64,000 bases of DNA from UBA7803 sp034522075 (GTDB lineage Bacteria > Pseudomonadota > Gammaproteobacteria > Pseudomonadales > Azotimanducaceae), in the NCBI GenBank assembly GCA_034522075.1, contig JAXHLO010000006.1:62001-126000 (forward strand), given 5' to 3'. The translations under genes were made by a program, and so were the position numbers. This document shows positions 60,353 to 64,000 of this stretch, piece by piece. The notes under the pieces are model-generated. The model did no database searches. It worked only from the letters and a program-made list of their open reading frames with translations, and had not been told where the DNA came from. Each line of letters begins with the position of its first letter. The first letter of the stretch is position 1.

Positions 60353-61708
60353 TCATGACAACCGGCGCGCCACCGCGGTGAGTGCCTGGTCTGCCTTGTC
60401 GAGCAACTCGTCCACCTCGGCGTGACTGATGATCAGCGGCGGCGCCACGATCATGGTGTCGCCCACGGCGCGCATGACCAGGCCATGCTCGATGCAGGCA
60501 TCGCGGCACAACTCGCCGGCGCGCTCGCTCCTGGCAAAACGCTGCTGGCCCTCGCGGACCAGCTCCAGCGCGCCCATGAGGCCGAACATGCGGGCCTCGC
60601 CGACGATGGCGTGACGCTTGCCCAGTTCCGCCCAGCCGCGGCTGAAGTAGGGCTCGATGTCGTTGCGCACACGCTCGGCCAGGCCGTCGCGTTCGATCAC
60701 GTCGATGTTGGCCAGCGCCACGGCACAGGCCACCGGATGGCCGGAGTAGGTATAACCGTGGGCGAACTCGCCGCCGCCGGCGCCGAGCACCGAAGCTACC
60801 CGTTCACCCAGCAGCACACCGCCCAGCGGTATATAGCCGGAGGTCACGCCTTTGGCGAAGGTCACCAGATCGGGTTGGAAACCCATGCGCTCGTGGCCGA
60901 ACCAGTGACCGAGACGGCCGAAACCGGTAATCACCTCGTCGGCGATGAGGAGGATGTCGTGCTCCCGGCAGACCCGCTCTACCTCGCCCCAATAGGTCTG
61001 CGGCGGAATGATGACGCCGCCGGCGCCCTGCACCGGCTCGCCGATGAAGGCCGCCACCCGCTCCGGGCCGAGTTCCACGATGCGTTCTTCGAGCCGGCGC
61101 GCCACTTCCAGACCGAAAGCATCCGGGCTGGTGTTGCCGCCGTCTTCGAAGTGATAGGGCTGGTCCACATGCTCGATGTCGGCAATGGGCAGGCCGCCCT
61201 GTTCGTGCATGGGCTTCATGCCGCCAAGACTCGCGGCACCGATGGTGCTGCCGTGGTAGGCGTTGGTGCGGCTGATGATGATCTTCTTTTCCGGGCGCTC
61301 CATGAGCTGCCAGTAACGGCGCACCAGGCGGATCTGAGTGTCATTGGCCTCGGATCCGGAACCGGTGAAGAATACGTGGGACAGGCGGTTGCCGGTCAGA
61401 CCGGCGAGACGCTCCGCCAGACGGATGGTCGGCTCGGTCGTGCATTGAAAGAAGCTGTTATAGAAGGGCAGCGCCGTGAGCTGGGCGGTGGCCGCCTCCA
61501 CCAGCTCACGGCGTCCATAGCCGACGTTGACGTTCCACAAGCCCGACATGCCGTCGAGCAGCTTGTTGTCCAGATGATCCCAGATGTAGACACCCTCGCC
61601 GCGGACGATTACGCGGGTACCCTTCTCACCGAGCGCCTTGAAATCGGTGAAGGGATGGAGATGGTGGTCACGGTCGCTGCGCTGCAGCGCCGCGAGGTCG
61701 CTGTTCAT
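60353..61708 (-). CDS. spuC: class III aminotransferase, putrescine/polyamine-pyruvate type (SpuC-like)
   Basis: 451-residue PLP aminotransferase. The N-terminus HHLHPFTDFKALGEKGTRVI is characteristic of Pseudomonas SpuC and beta-alanine aminotransferases. Pocket motifs are FFTGSGSEANDTQIRLVRRY, FIGEPVQGAGGVI, ADEVITGFGRLG and the PLP Lys in TFAKGVTSGYIPLGG. ATG at 61708 has AGGA eight bases upstream; a second ATG lies at 61717. It is first in the leftward run spuC-puuB and divergent from the polyamine ABC transporter. Confidence 0.9.
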   Translation of the reverse strand: MNSDLAALQRSDRDHHLHPFTDFKALGEKGTRVIVRGEGVYIWDHLDNKLLDGMSGLWNVNVGYGRRELVEAATAQLTALPFYNSFFQCTTEPTIRLAERLAGLTGNRLSHVFFTGSGSEANDTQIRLVRRYWQLMERPEKKIIISRTNAYHGSTIGAASLGGMKPMHEQGGLPIADIEHVDQPYHFEDGGNTSPDAFGLEVARRLEERIVELGPERVAAFIGEPVQGAGGVIIPPQTYWGEVERVCREHDILLIADEVITGFGRLGHWFGHERMGFQPDLVTFAKGVTSGYIPLGGVLLGERVASVLGAGGGEFAHGYTYSGHPVACAVALANIDVIERDGLAERVRNDIEPYFSRGWAELGKRHAIVGEARMFGLMGALELVREGQQRFARSERAGELCRDACIEHGLVMRAVGDTMIVAPPLIISHAEVDELLDKADQALTAVARRLS

Positions 61709-61845
61709 CAACGACATCCTGCAGATAAGTTGCTGCGGCGCATGACCCGCCGACGCAATCGCGCCATTGCTGTGGTGGAGCCTGACGTTGGGGTCTGTCC
61801 GTGCACCGGACGCTCGCCTATGATAGCGGCAAAAGGGGCCATTTT
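61709..61845. promoter_or_regulatory. divergent promoter region of polyamine genes
   Basis: 137 bases between the leftward aminotransferase and the rightward transporter genes. A TATGAT on the plus strand near 61817-61822 could be a -10 element for the transporter, with no clear -35. No clear palindrome was found. Control by a polyamine-responsive regulator is expected from relatives but not visible. Confidence 0.4.
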
Positions 61846-63001
61846 TTGCCACAGACCAGTACAGATCCATTCCTGGACGAACCCTGGAAACGCGGCGACG
61901 GCCAGCCGTTTCTGCGCATAGACGGGGTAACCAAACGATTCGGCGACTTCGTCGCCGTGGGCGACGTTTCCCTGGACATCTACGAACGGGAGTTCTTCAG
62001 CCTGCTCGGCGGCTCCGGCTGCGGCAAGACGACCCTGCTGCGCATGCTCGCCGGCCTGGAGCTGCCCAGTGCCGGCCGCATCTTCATCGACGGTCAGGAC
62101 ATGTCGCGGGTACCGCCCTACGAGCGGCCGGTGAACATGATGTTCCAGTCTTATGCGCTGTTTCCGCACATGAACGTCCGCAACAATGTGGCTTTCGGGC
62201 CTCAAGCAGGATCGCATTCCCAGAGCCGAGATCGCCGAGCGCGTGGACGAGACTCTGTCTCTGGTGGAAATGGCCCGGTATTGCCCAGACGCCAGCCAAG
62301 CGAACTGTCGGCGGCCGGCCACGCGGTGGCCCTGGCTCGGGCCCTGGTGAAGCGCCCCAAACTGCTGCTGCTCGATGAGCCCCTGGCGGCACTGGATAAA
62401 AAGCTGCGTGAACGAACCCAGCTCGAGCTTTCACGCATCCAGGAGCGGGTGGGCATCACCTTCGTGCTGGTCACCCACGACCAGGAAGAAGCCATGAATC
62501 TGTCGACGCGCATCGCCGTCATGCGCGAGGGGCGCTTCGAACAGATCGGGACCCCGCGGGAGATCTACGAAACACCGGCCAATCGATTCGTCGCCGGCTT
62601 CATCGGCTCGGTAAACCTGCTGGAGTGCGCGCCCGGTGACACAGCGGGCCAACTGCGCGCGCTGAATCTGGACATCACGGTGCAACCGTCGGATCGCCGC
62701 ACCGCAGCGGCGGAACACACCTGGGTGGCCATCCGCCCGGAGAAGATGCGTCTGCAGCGTGAAGCGCCGCCCGCGGATGACGGCGGCGCGCCAGTCAACG
62801 CGGTGGCCGGGCAGATCGAGGAGATCACCTATCTGGGCTCGCATTCCATCTATCATGTCCGCACTGCCGGCGACATCACCCTGACGGTCACCGTGCCCAT
62901 GCCGGATTTCGGCGGCCGGCGCGGCTACCTCGTGGGATGAAGCCGTGTGCGTGGTGGTGGCGGACGGTGTGGTGATGCTCCACAATGACGAAGCTTCTTG
63001 A
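61846..63001 (+). CDS. potG: polyamine ABC transporter ATPase (PotG/SpuF-like), frameshifted
   Basis: ATP-binding subunit for putrescine/spermidine uptake. Clean parts are GVTKRFGDFVAVGDVSLDI, Walker A GGSGCGKT (about residue 62), Q-loop MMFQSYALFPHMNVRNNVAFG, Walker B LLLLDEPLAALDKKLRERTQ, the switch His in VTHDQEEAM, and a TOBE end. At about 62198 an extra G breaks the frame; the +1 frame reads GLKQDRIPRAEIAERVDETL up to about 62275. The LSGGQ signature appears only as LSAAG and is one codon short. Near 62930 another shift is needed to reach WDEAVCVVVADGVV and the stop at 63001. TTG start is tentative. Confidence 0.8.
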
Positions 63002-63874
63002 GCCCGCGGCGCTGGCTCCTGTACGCGGTGCCGTGTCTGTGGCTGGCGGTGTTTTTTCTGCTGCCGTTCGTGTTCGTGTTCAAGATCTCCCGAGGCGGTG
63101 ATTGCGCAACCGCCGTATACGCCGCTGGTCACTGAAACGGCTGACGGCCTGTCGCTGCACATCACCCTGGGCAACTACCGGTTTCTGCTGGAAGACAAGC
63201 TCTATGTGCTGTCGTATCTGGCGTCTCTGCGCATCGCCTTCGTCTCCACCGTGCTGTGCCTCGTCATCGGCTATCCCATCGCCTATGCCATCGCCCGGGC
63301 GCGGGGCCGCAGCCAGCTCATTCTGCTCATGCTGGTCATTCTGCCCTTCTGGACATCGTTTCTGATCCGCGTCTATGCCTGGAAGGTGCTGCTGCAGGGC
63401 GGCGGCGTGATCAACGGCGCACTCATGTGGCTCGGCATCATCGACACACCGATGGCCATGCTCTACACGGAGGGCGCCGTGTACGTAGGAATCGTCTATA
63501 CCTATCTGCCGTTCATGATCCTGCCGCTGTACGCGGCGCTGGCGCGCCTGGACTACTCGACGGTCGAAGCCGCCCTCGACCTCGGCTGCCGGCCGTGGCA
63601 GGCGTTCTACAAGGTGACCGTGCCGCTGTCGCTGCCGGGCATTGTGGCCGGATCCATGCTGGTGTTCATCCCCGCGGTGGGCGAGTTCGTGATTCCGGAG
63701 CTGCTCGGCGGACCCGACACCATCATGATCGGCCGGGTGCTGTGGAACGAGTTTTTCGCCAACCGGGACTGGCCCATCGCCTCGGCGGTGGCCATCGTCA
63801 TGCTGTTGCTGCTGGTGCTGCCCATCACCTTGCTGCAGAACAACCGCAAAGACCTGCGAGAAGCCAATGCGTGA
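62985..63874 (+). CDS. potH: polyamine ABC transporter permease (PotH-like), two frameshifts near the start
   Basis: Inner-membrane permease, about 295 codons. From 63098 the frame is clean: VIAQPPYTPLVTETADGLS, helices LRIAFVSTVLCLVIGYPIAYAI and onward, and the ATPase-contact EAA loop EAALDLGCRPWQAFYKVTVPLSLPGI. Before that, SPRRWLLYAVPCLWLAVFF is in another frame and an ATG at 62985 (MTKLL) in a third. One extra G after MTKLL, plus a loss around 63091 (KIS|EAVIA), would restore PotH. Confidence 0.82.
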
Positions 63875-63882
63875 GGCAGCTT

Positions 63883-64000
63883 GTGCGTAGACCGCTGACC
63901 CTGCTATCGCTGGTGCTGTTCGGCTATGCGTTCCTGTATGTGCCCATCGTGACCCTGGTGGTGTATTCCTTCAACGAAAGCGATCGGGTGATGATCTGGC
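63883..64000 (+). CDS. potI: polyamine ABC transporter permease (PotI-like), partial at window end
   Basis: First 39 codons of a second permease, cut by the end of the window. GTG at 63883 follows GAGG. RRPLTLLSLVLFGYAFLY, then VTLVVYSFNESDRVMIW, matches the first helix and the following loop of PotI. Completes the PotG-PotH-PotI order; the periplasmic binding protein (PotF-type) is not in the window. Confidence 0.85.
   Translation, partial: MRRPLTLLSLVLFGYAFLYVPIVTLVVYSFNESDRVMIW

Overview
The window is 64 kb of GC-rich chromosome, almost fully packed with genes. The best guess is a free-living, probably marine or saline, gammaproteobacterium. Supporting this are a YhcB/ZapG homologue, YceH, a PA2778/PA2779 pair, oligopeptidase A, a FadI/FadJ-type beta-oxidation pair and Pseudomonas-like putrescine genes. 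No rRNA, phage, integrase, insertion sequence or CRISPR array was seen. One tRNA gene, tRNA-Arg(TCG), lies at 18.74-18.82 kb.

Layout. 0-5 kb: an ECF sigma factor and its probable anti-sigma factor, then a leftward run with a quinone oxidoreductase, a stand-alone RlmK-like rRNA methyltransferase, a ZIP metal transporter and YceH. 5-13.2 kb: a large Ig-repeat lipoprotein, an SLC13 permease, a GNAT acetyltransferase, a wax ester synthase/DGAT and a two-gene ABC exporter. 13.2-18.7 kb: a damaged thioesterase and MATE pump behind a MarR regulator, a CarS-like membrane protein, a VOC protein, an orphan type IV pilin-like protein and PhzF. 18.9-24.7 kb: a VWA lipoprotein/membrane protein pair, a glutathionyl-hydroquinone reductase, oligopeptidase A and dodecin. 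24.8-32.1 kb: a leftward fatty-acid and acetyl-CoA block (thiolase, FadJ-like protein, acetyl-CoA hydrolase/transferase, aconitase). 32.4-34.8 kb: a flavin reductase and a dynamin-like GTPase. 34.8-40.7 kb: a D-aminoacylase-type amidohydrolase, the PA2778/PA2779 pair, a second SLC13 permease and ZapG. 41-56 kb: two class III CoA transferases, a two-subunit molybdenum hydroxylase, MetY, an amino-acid dehydrogenase, carbonic anhydrase, an EmrAB-type pump, an M48 protease and malic enzyme. 56-64 kb: a metallophosphoesterase, a YtcJ-like amidohydrolase, and a putrescine uptake and catabolism cluster (PuuB-like oxidase, SpuC-like aminotransferase, and a divergent PotG-PotH-PotI transporter cut off by the window end).

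Sequence state. At least seven genes are recognisable over nearly full length but change reading frame by single-base steps: the first SLC13 permease, MATE, TesB, acetyl-CoA hydrolase, aconitase, the DadA-like dehydrogenase and PotG/PotH. The thiolase start looks affected too. Many sites are repaired by adding or removing one base, and two are G runs. Consensus errors are therefore the simplest explanation for most of them. The TesB remnant also lacks about 120 residues and may be truly decayed.

Most interesting leads. (1) In the PA2778/PA2779 pair, the exported PA2779 carries a double-glycine-leader-like stretch just before a hydrophobic 29-residue tail, beside a C39-like peptidase lipoprotein. 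(2) An uncharacterised pair of a VWA lipoprotein and a coiled-coil membrane protein has overlapping genes. (3) A membrane-anchored dynamin-like GTPase lies just downstream of a flavin reductase with an arginine-rich N-terminal extension. (4) Matching palindromes lie at both the MarR gene and the start of the pump it probably controls.
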